Part shown: positions 8,407 through 16,037 of the stretch, piece after piece
Numbering within the stretch: the stretch's first letter is position 1
How the letters are laid out: each line of letters opens with the position of its first letter
Source: CAXTSE01 sp035554115
GTDB taxonomy: Bacteria > Actinomycetota > Actinomycetes > Actinomycetales > Microbacteriaceae
Direction: 5' to 3'
Assembly (NCBI GenBank): GCA_035554115.1
Contig: DATMIW010000029.1
Location: forward strand, 1-64,000
DNA: 64,000 nt
Notes under the pieces: generated by a model
Databases searched by the model: none
What the model was told of the DNA's origin: nothing
The model's input: the letters and a program-made list of their open reading frames with translations, nothing else
Program-made: the position numbers and the translations under genes

Positions 8407-9645
8407 CTAGGCGATCTGGCTCAACCAGCTCCACGCCGACTTCTCCCATTTGGCATAGGCATCCGGGTGCGCCGAGATCTGCACGCTCTGCGCCGCCTGG
8501 GTAACGGTCATCGTCTGCCACCCGGCAATTTCGAGAAGTCCCCGCGTCACGCCGCGATTCGGATTCGAGGGGCCGCCGTAGAACAGACGTGCGGCGTAGC
8601 TGGGGCTGAGCAATTGCGCTGTGGTTCCCCACCCTGCACTCGGACGCTGTTGGAACAGCCCAACCGAGTCTCGGTCCCCATAGGAGATGTTGCGGAGGCT
8701 GGATTCCTGCATGGCGGCGGCCAGGGCGACAACGATGCCGCGATCGGGGACTCCCAGCTGATGACCAACGTCGACGATGATCCGCGCATTGGCGAGCATC
8801 TCCGGCGTAAGGACGGTGACCCCCGAGCCGTCTTGCGTTGTGACGACAGCGGGAATGGCGATCTTGCGTCCCGAGTAGATGACGCTCTGTGCCGTCATGG
8901 CGTTGGCGGCCAGAAGCGATGGCACGGTGACGCCAAATCTCTCGGCGATTCGCGACACTGTGTCACCGCTCGCGATTGTGTAGGAGCCGGTGGAGGCGCT
9001 CGGAGTCGGGGCGGCGGTGACCTGCGAAGCGAGTTGGATGGCCGGGGCAGGTGCTGCGCCGCCGGCGGAAGGAATTGTCAGAGTCTGGCCGGGATAGATG
9101 ATGCTTGACCACCCGAGTCCATTGGCGTCGAGCAGGGCCTGCACGCTGACGCCATGCTGGGCCGCGATTTTCGACACGGTGTCGCCTCGAGCGATGGTGT
9201 GAACCGAAACGGCGGGTGCCGGTGCCGCCGGTGCGAGTGGCGGAGATGCCGGGGTGCCACCGATTTTCAGAATCTGTCCGGGAAAAATCAGCGACTTCCA
9301 TCCCAGCCCGTTGAGGGCCAGGAGCGAGGCAGTGGAGACTCCGAATCGCGCGGCGATAGCCGAAACGGTGTCGCCTGCGGCCACCGTGTAGGTGGCGGGA
9401 ATAGAAGCGGGAGCTGATGTCGCGGCTGCGGATCGTGCTTTGGCCGCTGTCAATTGCTGACGCAGAGTCGCACTGGAGTCGGTTTTGGGCTTGCTCGGAC
9501 GCTTGACCGCGGCATCGGCCGACAAAGGAGCCGTCACATTCAGGCTCATCGTCATCGCCCCCGCGAGCACGATCGGCATTGTCGTCATGAACCCTTTGCT
9601 CACGCGGCTGCGCGGAATCTGTGGTGAATCACGCCTGTTTGGCAT
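8407..9645 (-). CDS. Secreted protein with three LysM domains and a lysozyme-like C-terminal domain
   Basis: This is a probable exported peptidoglycan-binding and cleaving protein of 412 residues. It has a signal peptide (hydrophobic stretch about 20-40, ending near LSADAA) and three LysM repeats at about 86-128, 149-191 and 222-264 (first YTVAAGDTVSAIAARFGV). The C-terminal domain (about 279-412) contains ESSLRN and GDRDSVGLFQQRPSAGWG, typical of actinobacterial lysozyme-like transglycosylase folds. The likely catalytic Glu is in QESSL. ATG at 9645 has GGAGAAGG upstream. A longer frame begins 22 codons earlier but lacks a ribosome site. It sits between the PASTA kinase and the Rv2175c-like gene, both envelope-linked. 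Confidence 0.82.
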   Translation of the reverse strand: MPNRRDSPQIPRSRVSKGFMTTMPIVLAGAMTMSLNVTAPLSADAAVKRPSKPKTDSSATLRQQLTAAKARSAAATSAPASIPATYTVAAGDTVSAIAARFGVSTASLLALNGLGWKSLIFPGQILKIGGTPASPPLAPAAPAPAVSVHTIARGDTVSKIAAQHGVSVQALLDANGLGWSSIIYPGQTLTIPSAGGAAPAPAIQLASQVTAAPTPSASTGSYTIASGDTVSRIAERFGVTVPSLLAANAMTAQSVIYSGRKIAIPAVVTTQDGSGVTVLTPEMLANARIIVDVGHQLGVPDRGIVVALAAAMQESSLRNISYGDRDSVGLFQQRPSAGWGTTAQLLSPSYAARLFYGGPSNPNRGVTRGLLEIAGWQTMTVTQAAQSVQISAHPDAYAKWEKSAWSWLSQIA

Positions 9646-9744
9646 GTGGAACCCTTCTCCCCGCCCCCGGGATGTGGAAAATCTGAACGATTTCCGCTTC
9701 AAAATTGACACAGATGACCATGGGTGTCAATCAGAGTGAGCAAT

Positions 9745-9761
9745 GTGATAACTGTTTACAC
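9745..9761. promoter_or_regulatory. Imperfect palindrome in divergent promoter region
   Basis: GTGATAAC-T-GTTTACAC matches its own complement at 6 of 8 positions per arm. It lies in the 172-base region between the divergent LysM gene and the Rv2175c-like gene and could be an operator for either. It differs in spacing from a CRP/GlxR site (TGTGA-N6-TCACA). Function is unknown. Confidence 0.35.
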
Positions 9762-9817
9762 ATCCGAAACATAAGGAAGGGGAGTCGACACCGGACGGAT
9801 CATGGCACTCTGGGGGT

Positions 9818-10156
9818 GTGACTACGCCTCCTACTGAATGGCTGACTGTTCCCGACCTGGTCGACCTTCTGGGAATCCCGCAAGGAAAGGTCCGTCGACT
9901 TATCGACGACCGTTTCCTGCTGTCCGACCGCGTTGACGGGGTTCTGAAGGTGCCAGCGGCATTTGTCGTCGACGGCCATGTTCTCGATGGCCTTCACGGG
10001 ACGATTATCGTGCTCAGCGATGCCGGCTTCCGCGACGATGAGGCCTTGCGCTGGTTACTCGAGGACGAAGAGAGCCTGGGGACCTCTCCGGTCAAGGCTC
10101 TTGCTGCTGGCCGCAAAGCCGAGGTGCGTCGGGTCGCGCAGGCTCTCGGGTTCTAG
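9818..10156 (+). CDS. Rv2175c-family DNA-binding protein
   Basis: This small winged helix-turn-helix protein of 112 residues has the family pattern EWLTVPDLVDLLGIPQGKVRRLIDD (read in pieces), then VDGVLKVPAAFV and a C-terminal segment with EALRWLLEDEESLG. In M. tuberculosis the homologue is a DNA-binding substrate of the kinase PknL, reported to be phosphorylated on an N-terminal threonine. Here threonines occur at residues 2, 3 and 6. The GTG start at 9818 is inferred; no good Shine-Dalgarno is visible. It is divergent from the LysM gene and converges on the polyprenyl synthase gene. Target genes are unknown. Confidence 0.83.
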   Translation: MTTPPTEWLTVPDLVDLLGIPQGKVRRLIDDRFLLSDRVDGVLKVPAAFVVDGHVLDGLHGTIIVLSDAGFRDDEALRWLLEDEESLGTSPVKALAAGRKAEVRRVAQALGF

Positions 10157-10195
10157 TCGTGACGCCCCTTCGGTCGGGCCGCACGAGCGTGTGAA

Positions 10196-11317
10196 TTACG
10201 ACGCGCGTCGTGTCACAGTGTCGGCCAGCGTGGTCAATTGCTCGCGGGCGGATCGCGTAAGAGGGGCCGTAGCTAGCGCTGCCCTGGCCACCTCGACATT
10301 GCGCCCGATTATCCGTTCCACCTGGTCGACGGCACCGCTGTCACGGATCGTGGACTGCAACATCTTGATTTGACCGTCATCCAGCTCGGGGTCACCGAGC
10401 AGTTCGTCGACGAGCCGGGCTGCCGAGGCAGGCAGCTTCTGACGCGCGAGCGTGATGAGAACAGTGCGTTTTCCCTCGCGGAGATCGTCGCCGGCGGGCT
10501 TGCCCGTTACCTCTGGATCGCCGAAGACCCCTAACAGGTCGTCGCGTAGCTGGAAGGCGACACCCAGGGGCAGTCCAAATTCACGGAGCGCAGACAGCTG
10601 CGCAAGCGATCCCTTGGCGAGCGAGGCACCGAGGGCGAGCGGGGCTTCGACCGTGTACTTCGCCGATTTGTAGACGATCACGCGGTGGGCGCGAGGGAGC
10701 AGTTCTGTGTCGGGTCGGGTGTGCCAAGAATGCTCGTCCAACATGTCCAGGTATTGCCCGAGCATGACGTCGGTGCGCATGCGCGTGAACTCGGCGCGTG
10801 CCGCGATCCGTGCATTCTCATCGGGGGAGGCTCCGAGCCCCTGCTCAAAAAGTTCGTCGCTCCATCCCAGGAGAAGGTCGCCGAGCAAGACAGCAGTTGC
10901 CTGGCCATGCTGCTGCGAAGAGCCTCGCCAATTGTTCTGGCGGTGAACAGTTTCGAAGCGCCTGTGCAAGCTCGGCCGGCCGCGTCGGAGGTCGGAGTTA
11001 TCCATGATGTCGTCATGCACAAGAGCCGCAGCATGGAAGAGCTCGAGAGCAGCAGCGACGCCGAGCACCGCCTTCATGGCATCGGGCGTCGTCGGATCGG
11101 CGCCAAGATCATCATTGGCCTCGAGCCCCGCCACGGATTGCCATCCCCAGTAGCAGAACAGGGCGCGGAATCGTTTGCCTCCGGCCAGCAAATCGCCGGC
11201 CGCATCGCTGAGGGGAACCAGGTCGGGAGAGACTTCGGCGAGGTAGGCGGCCTGCTGATCGAGGAAGTCGTCGATTCGCCCCTGGACCAGGTCCACTAAC
11301 CGCGTACTCCCAGCCAC
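10196..11317 (-). CDS. Polyprenyl (geranylgeranyl-type) diphosphate synthase
   Basis: This trans-isoprenyl diphosphate synthase extends allylic diphosphates with isopentenyl diphosphate. The first Asp-rich motif is HDDIMDNSDLRRG and the second is QLRDDLLGVFGD. GGKRFRALF near residue 48 is the diphosphate-binding region. The length of 373 residues and the position next to the Rv2175c-like gene resemble mycobacterial IdsA2 (Rv2173). The chain length of the product cannot be read with confidence; geranylgeranyl diphosphate is the usual guess for this group. The start is GTG at 11317. The product may supply menaquinone, carotenoid or lipid-carrier precursors. Confidence 0.88.
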   Translation of the reverse strand: MAGSTRLVDLVQGRIDDFLDQQAAYLAEVSPDLVPLSDAAGDLLAGGKRFRALFCYWGWQSVAGLEANDDLGADPTTPDAMKAVLGVAAALELFHAAALVHDDIMDNSDLRRGRPSLHRRFETVHRQNNWRGSSQQHGQATAVLLGDLLLGWSDELFEQGLGASPDENARIAARAEFTRMRTDVMLGQYLDMLDEHSWHTRPDTELLPRAHRVIVYKSAKYTVEAPLALGASLAKGSLAQLSALREFGLPLGVAFQLRDDLLGVFGDPEVTGKPAGDDLREGKRTVLITLARQKLPASAARLVDELLGDPELDDGQIKMLQSTIRDSGAVDQVERIIGRNVEVARAALATAPLTRSAREQLTTLADTVTRRAS

Positions 11318-11401
11318 GCGCCTAGCCTAGCCAGGCGCGCGGGCCTACACTTATGAGACATCACCAGTCGCGCTTCGACGTGCGGCGACAAGGAGCATGA
11401 G

Positions 11402-11779
11402 ATGCCGCTTTCAGACGAGGAACAGCGACTCCTCGAAGAGATGGAGCGCAGCCTCTACCACAATGACGCCGACGACGTCACGACCGTGGGGGGGCGCCGC
11501 GGGCGACCCACGCCTGCCGCGGTTGCCTTGGGCATTCTTGCCGGAGTGGTCGGTCTCATTTTGCTGCTTGTGGGAGTGGTGTTCCGAATCCCGGCAATCG
11601 GACTCGGTGGATTCGTCGTGATGTTTGTGGGCGCGCTCCTTGCAATCGCCCCGCCCCGTCGCTTGACGACCGGAGTGCAGCAGGCAGCGCGTGCCAATGC
11701 GGCACCGCGCAAGCGGGCGAGTTTCATGGATTCGTTCAACGAACGGTGGGAACGCCGCTCGACTGACGATCGGGACTAA
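11402..11779 (+). CDS. DUF3040 membrane protein
   Basis: This 125-residue actinobacterial protein of unknown function starts with the family signature MPLSDEEQRLLEEMERSLY. A basic linker is followed by two close membrane helices (about 38-60 and 62-82, AVALGILAGVVGLILLLVG and GGFVVMFVGALLAIAP). A basic, Arg/Asp-rich cytoplasmic tail ends the protein. ATG at 11402 has AAGGAG 7 nt upstream. It lies directly before the mraZ promoter region, as DUF3040 genes often do, and a strong terminator closes it. A link to wall synthesis is inference from position only. Confidence 0.85.
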   Translation: MPLSDEEQRLLEEMERSLYHNDADDVTTVGGRRGRPTPAAVALGILAGVVGLILLLVGVVFRIPAIGLGGFVVMFVGALLAIAPPRRLTTGVQQAARANAAPRKRASFMDSFNERWERRSTDDRD

Positions 11780-11792
11780 TTCAGTCCTCGTA

Positions 11793-11808
11793 CTCCACAG
11801 TCCTCCAC
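11793..11808 (-). promoter_or_regulatory. MraZ-type box pair (distal cluster)
   Basis: Two copies of CTCCAC at 11793-11798 and 11803-11808, read on the minus strand, give GTGGAG-N4-GTGGAG with exact 10-bp spacing. This is the same hexamer and spacing as the cluster just upstream of mraZ. It lies between the DUF3040 stop and its terminator, about 260 bases upstream of mraZ. Confidence 0.5.
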
Positions 11809-11814
11809 GGACCG

Positions 11815-11843
11815 GGCCGACCTTCGGGTCGGCCTTTTTCTTT
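11815..11843 (+). terminator. Rho-independent terminator after DUF3040 gene
   Basis: A perfect 8-bp stem GGCCGACC/GGTCGGCC with a TTCG tetraloop (11815-11834) is followed by TTTTTCTTT. This is a strong intrinsic terminator that insulates the mraZ operon from upstream transcription. Confidence 0.9.
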
Positions 11844-11915
11844 GCCCGAAAATCGTGACCTTCGGCTATCGCTTAGCCCTGCCTGCGGGAAATGGGCCCC
11901 AGTCTCCTCAAAGTC

Positions 11916-11931
11916 CTCCACTTTCCTCCCC
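11916..11931 (-). promoter_or_regulatory. MraZ-type boxes (middle cluster, inverted)
   Basis: CTCCAC at 11916-11921 and CTCCCC at 11926-11931 read on the minus strand as GGGGAG-N4-GTGGAG, again with a 10-bp period. This repeats in inverted orientation the first two boxes of the proximal cluster at 12003-12028. Confidence 0.5.
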
Positions 11932-12002
11932 CCTGGTAAATAAGGCCTAAACCATATGTGCGCCGCGAAATGGGGGCAATTTGCGCGCCAAAATGCTTGT
12001 GC

Positions 12003-12028
12003 GGGGAGGGAAGTGGAGTACTGTGGAG
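12003..12028 (+). promoter_or_regulatory. Triple MraZ box upstream of mraZ
   Basis: Three direct repeats at exact 10-bp spacing are visible: GGGGAG (12003-12008), GTGGAG (12013-12018) and GTGGAG (12023-12028). MraZ of other bacteria binds three or more short G-rich repeats spaced 10 bp apart in its own promoter, which gives repression of the dcw operon. The placement 41 bases before the mraZ start fits this autoregulation. Confidence 0.7.
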
Positions 12029-12068
12029 CCAATCTTTCATCTGGCCGGAGAGCAAGGAGGTGGTCCCC

Positions 12069-12503
12069 GTGTTGCTCGGTACATTCGTCCCCAAGCTCGA
12101 CGACAAGGGCCGCGTGATTCTCCCGGCGAAGTTTCGCGACGAATTCGCCGCTGGACTTGTTATGACGCGGGGCCAAGACGGCTGTGTGTACGTCTACAGC
12201 CAGAAGGAGTTCGAGGCGCTGCACGCTCGCATGGCCGAGCAGGCGCCCCGCCTCGGAAAAGCCGGACGCGACTATCTGCGCATGTTCCTCTCGGGGGCTG
12301 CACAAGAGATCCCCGACAAGCAGTTCCGTGTAACGGTGCCGCCCATGCTCCGCGAATACGCCGGTCTCGACCGGGATTTGACGGTGATCGGCACAGGAAC
12401 CCGGGCCGAGATTTGGGATGCCGCCGCATGGAAGAAGTACTCGGAGTCGGCCGAGGCCGGTTTCGCAGATGCCGATGCGGAGGTGATCGCGGGACTCTTC
12501 TGA
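12069..12503 (+). CDS. mraZ: Transcriptional regulator MraZ
   Basis: MraZ is an AbrB-like, ring-forming DNA-binding protein and the first gene of the division and cell wall cluster. The protein has 144 residues with two MraZ repeats: LGTFVPKLDDKGRVILPAKFRDE at the start (read in pieces) and SGAAQEIPDKQFRVTVPPMLREYAGL in the second half (likewise in pieces). GTG at 12069 lies 8 nt after AAGGAGG. An in-frame start 37 codons upstream would run through the operator repeats and is rejected. Autoregulation through the repeats at 12003-12028 is likely. Confidence 0.94.
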   Translation: MLLGTFVPKLDDKGRVILPAKFRDEFAAGLVMTRGQDGCVYVYSQKEFEALHARMAEQAPRLGKAGRDYLRMFLSGAAQEIPDKQFRVTVPPMLREYAGLDRDLTVIGTGTRAEIWDAAAWKKYSESAEAGFADADAEVIAGLF

Positions 12504-12605
12504 GCGCCGTGGGCCTGACCCTCAGCCGCGCACCCTGCCGCCCCTTCCCCGGCGACAGGTGGCAGCGGATGGGGATCAGACTCCCGGAGTACAGCCCCCT
12601 TCGCC

Positions 12606-13568
12606 ATGACAGCCTCCGCAGAACACGTTCCCGTCTTCCTCGATCGCACGATCGAACTTCTGGCGCCGGCCCTCGACAGGCCTGGCGCGGTCCTGGTGGA
12701 CGCCACTCTCGGCCTCGGCGGTCATGCTGAGGCCTTTCTCGACAGATTTCCGGAGCTCTCCTTCGTCGGGCTCGATCGCGACCGATCCGCTATTGCGAAA
12801 TCGGCCGAACGGCTCGCCAGATTCGGCGACCGCGTACAGCTTGTCCATTGCGTATATGACCGCATCGGGGAGGTGCTAGAAGAGCTATCCATTAGGGGAA
12901 TAGCGGGCGTGCTCTTCGATCTGGGCGTCTCCTCCATGCAGCTCGACCGCGTCGAGCGGGGTTTTTCCTATTCGAAGGATGCCCCGCTCGACATGCGGAT
13001 GGACGACACCTCGCCCCTCACGGCGGCCCGCGTTCTCGCAGAATACCCAGAGTCCGAATTGCGACGCATCTTCTACCAATACGGCGAAGAGAAGCTGGCC
13101 CCCAGATACGCCCAGCGGATCGTCGAAAAGCGCGACGCGGCTCCTCTAGAAACCTCGGCACAGCTTGTCGCCCTTATCGACGCGGCCACTCCCGCCGCCC
13201 TCCGTCGTGCCGGTCACCAGTCGAAGCGGGTCTTCCAGGCGCTGCGCATTGAGGTGAATCAAGAGCTCAGCGTGCTCGAGCGTGCGATCCCGGAGGCCCT
13301 CGACGCACTCCAGGTCGGCGGACGCATCGTCGTACTCGCCTATCAGTCGCTTGAAGATCGCATCGTCAAGCGGGAGTTCGCAGCTCGGTCGACGTCGACG
13401 ACACCTCGCGGTTTGCCTGTGGAACTGCCGGAGCACCAGCCCACTTTTCGCCTGCTGGTGCGCGGGGCTGAACTCGCCAGCGACGAGGAAAAGGAACGCA
13501 ATCCCCGTGCGACGCCCGTTCGGCTTCGTGCTGCCGAGAAACTCCGCGAGAAGAGGGTCGCCTCATGA
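12606..13568 (+). CDS. rsmH: 16S rRNA (cytosine1402-N4)-methyltransferase
   Basis: RsmH methylates C1402 of 16S rRNA with S-adenosylmethionine. The protein has 320 residues. The SAM-binding region is VDATLGLGGHAEAFL followed by GLDRDRSAI. Later family segments are GVLFDLGVSSMQLD, ERGFSYSKDAPLDMRM, the region ending HQSKRVFQALRIEVN, and SLEDRIVKREF. The ATG at 12606 lacks a clear Shine-Dalgarno, and 102 bases separate it from mraZ. Its stop overlaps the ftsL-like start by 4 nt (ATGA). Confidence 0.96.
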   Translation: MTASAEHVPVFLDRTIELLAPALDRPGAVLVDATLGLGGHAEAFLDRFPELSFVGLDRDRSAIAKSAERLARFGDRVQLVHCVYDRIGEVLEELSIRGIAGVLFDLGVSSMQLDRVERGFSYSKDAPLDMRMDDTSPLTAARVLAEYPESELRRIFYQYGEEKLAPRYAQRIVEKRDAAPLETSAQLVALIDAATPAALRRAGHQSKRVFQALRIEVNQELSVLERAIPEALDALQVGGRIVVLAYQSLEDRIVKREFAARSTSTTPRGLPVELPEHQPTFRLLVRGAELASDEEKERNPRATPVRLRAAEKLREKRVAS

Positions 13569-14173
13569 GCATCGTCGGTACCAGCGCCGTTGCGCGGCCG
13601 CTCCGCACGCCGATTCGGCCCGAGGTGCAGCCCCGCCCTCATCTTGAAATCGCCCCGGACCGCGCCCAGCGTCGTGCCCGACCCCGCGTGCTCCCCGCGA
13701 TTGTCGCTGTCGCGGGCGTTGTGGCCATCCTCCTTGTGCAGCTTCTGCTGAGCATCGTTCTGGCGTCCGGCGCGTACGAGATCCAGAAGCTGCAGATCTC
13801 CCAGCGCGATCTCGCGCGCGATGAACAGGCTCTCGCCGAATCGCTCGAGGTTCGTAGCTCGACGCAGAACCTCATTGCCAACGCCGAGGCCCTCGGCATG
13901 GTTGCGAGCGGCAATCCGGTCTTCCTCGATGCGACCACCGGTGCGGTCACCGGTTCGGCCACAGCGGCCGGGGGAAGCCTTGCCGCAGGTGACCTGGTCG
14001 GGAACTCCCTGCTAGACGGCTCGACCCTGATCGATCCCGCAGTGATCGCGGCCGCGAATGCTGCGGAGGCTGTGTCATCAGACCGCGGCGCCTCCGTCAT
14101 CCCGGACGATGCCGGGTCCACCATGGGGAGAGGCGCCGAATCCGGCATGCTCGCCTCACCGAAAACGCGATAG
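13565..14173 (+). CDS. ftsL: FtsL-like cell division membrane protein
   Basis: This bitopic division protein of 202 residues has a basic cytoplasmic N-terminus (1-50), one membrane helix at about 53-75 (IVAVAGVVAILLVQLLLSI), and a periplasmic-side coiled coil (EIQKLQISQRDLARDEQALAE). An Ala/Ser/Gly-rich tail follows. FtsL works with FtsB and FtsQ in the divisome and activates the FtsW-FtsI pair. Identification rests on position between rsmH and ftsI, topology and the leucine-containing heptads. The tail makes it longer than common FtsL proteins. Confidence 0.82.
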   Translation: MSIVGTSAVARPLRTPIRPEVQPRPHLEIAPDRAQRRARPRVLPAIVAVAGVVAILLVQLLLSIVLASGAYEIQKLQISQRDLARDEQALAESLEVRSSTQNLIANAEALGMVASGNPVFLDATTGAVTGSATAAGGSLAAGDLVGNSLLDGSTLIDPAVIAAANAAEAVSSDRGASVIPDDAGSTMGRGAESGMLASPKTR

Positions 14174-14211
14174 ACCACCACCCGCGATTGACCAACACCG
14201 ACGGAGCACCT

Positions 14212-15990
14212 GTGATCAACCCACGCGGCACTCGACGTCGACTGGCGATCACGATCCTTGCGGTGTTTGCAATAGTCGCGGTGTTCGTTATCCGGCTCGT
14301 CGACATTCAGGTGGTTCGCGCGGCCGAGTTGACCGACGAGGCGTCTCAGCGTCGCACCGGCACCGTGACGACCTATGGGGTTCGGGGCAGCATCCTCGAT
14401 GCAAACGGCGTCGTTCTGGCCGACAGCGTCGAGCGTTTCAACATCACGGCCGCACCCAACAACTTCGACAAGGCCCTGAAATTGGGCACCACCTGGATGC
14501 GCAAAGATGGCGAACTCGTGAAGGTTCCGGTTGCCGAGGCGGTAGAGGCGGTCGCCAACGCAATCGACGAGAAGTCGGCGGATCTGTATTCGACCCTCAC
14601 GGCGGATCCGTCATCGTCATTCGTCTACTTGACCAAGTCGGTGACCCTCAAGGTCTTCAAGAAGGTGCGTGACCTCAACATCGGGTGGATCTACAGTGAG
14701 CTGAACCCGGCCCGCACCTACCCCAGCGGGTCGATAGCCGGAAACCTGGTGGGCTACGTCGGAACAGAAGGTGCGCAGGCGGGAGTCGAACTCACCTCGA
14801 ACTCATGCCTTGCGGCCACGAACGGAAAGTCCACCTTCGAATCGAGCCGTGACGGCGTTCGCATGCCCGGCAGCACGATCGTGCAGACGCAGGCGAAAGA
14901 TGGGGGCGACGTTGAGCTCACCATCGATGCTGACCTGCAGTGGTACGCGCAGCAGGCGCTGGCCGAGCAGGGCACGGCCCTGGGGGCTGAATGGGCAACG
15001 GCCACTGTCGTCGAGGTCAAAACCGGTCGCATGGTTGTGGCCGCTGACTGGCCGTATATCGATCCCAACGATCGCAGTACCTTCGACAGCTTCGGCGGCG
15101 GGTCCCGCCTGTTTGCGGCACCGTTCGAGCCCGGCTCCATCATCAAAGTCGCGACATTCGCCGCGCTCCTCAACGCGGGAAAGATCACGCCGTCGACCCC
15201 TGTCACGGTCCCTGGTCGATACACGGATGGACTTCCGGCGGGGGCGTCGATCAAGGATGCCTGGGCTCACGACACCATCAACCTGACCGCCACGGGCGTC
15301 CTGATGAACTCCTCGAATATCGGAACGGCGATCCTTGGTACGAACCTCACCAAGCAGCAGCGGCACGATGCGCTGACCTCTTTCGGATTCAACAAGAAGA
15401 CCGAGGTGGGATTCAATGGCGAGTCGTCAGGAATCGTCAAGCCAGTCGACCAGACAGACGCGATCACCGCTGTGACTCAGGAGTTTGGGCAGGGCATGTC
15501 GGCCACGAGCGCCCAGGTGGCCAGCATGTATCAGACGCTCGGCAACGGGGGAGTGCGGATGCCGTTGACCCTGGTCGACGGGTGCCGGCAGGCCGACGGA
15601 ACCCTCACCGACCAACCGTCGCCCACCGGCACGCGAGTCGTCAGCGAATATGCCGCCAACACAACAGTCCAGATGATGGAGACGGTCGCCAGCCAGGGAT
15701 CGCTGAAGAATGTCCTGACGATTCCGGGCTACCGCGTCGCGGCTAAGACCGGTACAGCGCAGGTCGCGGAGAACGGCCGCTATGGTTCCGACCGCATTGT
15801 CTCGGTTGCGGGTCTCGTGCCCGCCGAGAACCCGGAGTACGCCATTGTCGTGACCTTCGCCAAGCCCGATACGATGAAAACGTCAGCGGCCGCGGCACCC
15901 ACGTTCAACGCGATCATGAAGCAGGTCATCAAGACCTTCCGCATCACGCCGTCGACGACCCCGGCTCCGTCCCTTCCGCTCACCTGGTGA
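14212..15990 (+). CDS. ftsI: Penicillin-binding protein, division transpeptidase FtsI
   Basis: This class B PBP crosslinks septal peptidoglycan. The 592 residues comprise a short cytoplasmic part, one membrane helix (about 11-33), a dimerisation domain and a transpeptidase domain. The catalytic motifs are SIIK (Ser309-Lys312), SSN (367-369) and KTG (512-514). GTG at 14212 has GGAG 5 nt upstream. A TTG eight codons earlier lacks a ribosome site. No C-terminal PASTA domain is present. It is preceded by ftsL and followed by murE. Confidence 0.94.
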   Translation: MINPRGTRRRLAITILAVFAIVAVFVIRLVDIQVVRAAELTDEASQRRTGTVTTYGVRGSILDANGVVLADSVERFNITAAPNNFDKALKLGTTWMRKDGELVKVPVAEAVEAVANAIDEKSADLYSTLTADPSSSFVYLTKSVTLKVFKKVRDLNIGWIYSELNPARTYPSGSIAGNLVGYVGTEGAQAGVELTSNSCLAATNGKSTFESSRDGVRMPGSTIVQTQAKDGGDVELTIDADLQWYAQQALAEQGTALGAEWATATVVEVKTGRMVVAADWPYIDPNDRSTFDSFGGGSRLFAAPFEPGSIIKVATFAALLNAGKITPSTPVTVPGRYTDGLPAGASIKDAWAHDTINLTATGVLMNSSNIGTAILGTNLTKQQRHDALTSFGFNKKTEVGFNGESSGIVKPVDQTDAITAVTQEFGQGMSATSAQVASMYQTLGNGGVRMPLTLVDGCRQADGTLTDQPSPTGTRVVSEYAANTTVQMMETVASQGSLKNVLTIPGYRVAAKTGTAQVAENGRYGSDRIVSVAGLVPAENPEYAIVVTFAKPDTMKTSAAAAPTFNAIMKQVIKTFRITPSTTPAPSLPLTW

Positions 15991-16037
15991 TCGGCGGTTC
16001 GGCCGGGATCGATTCAAACTATGAGGAGGCAGGACCG

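Noticed and set aside
11958..12068. Longer mraZ start at 11958
   Set aside because: It would translate the operator repeats. GTG at 12069 with AAGGAGG fits the family N-terminus.
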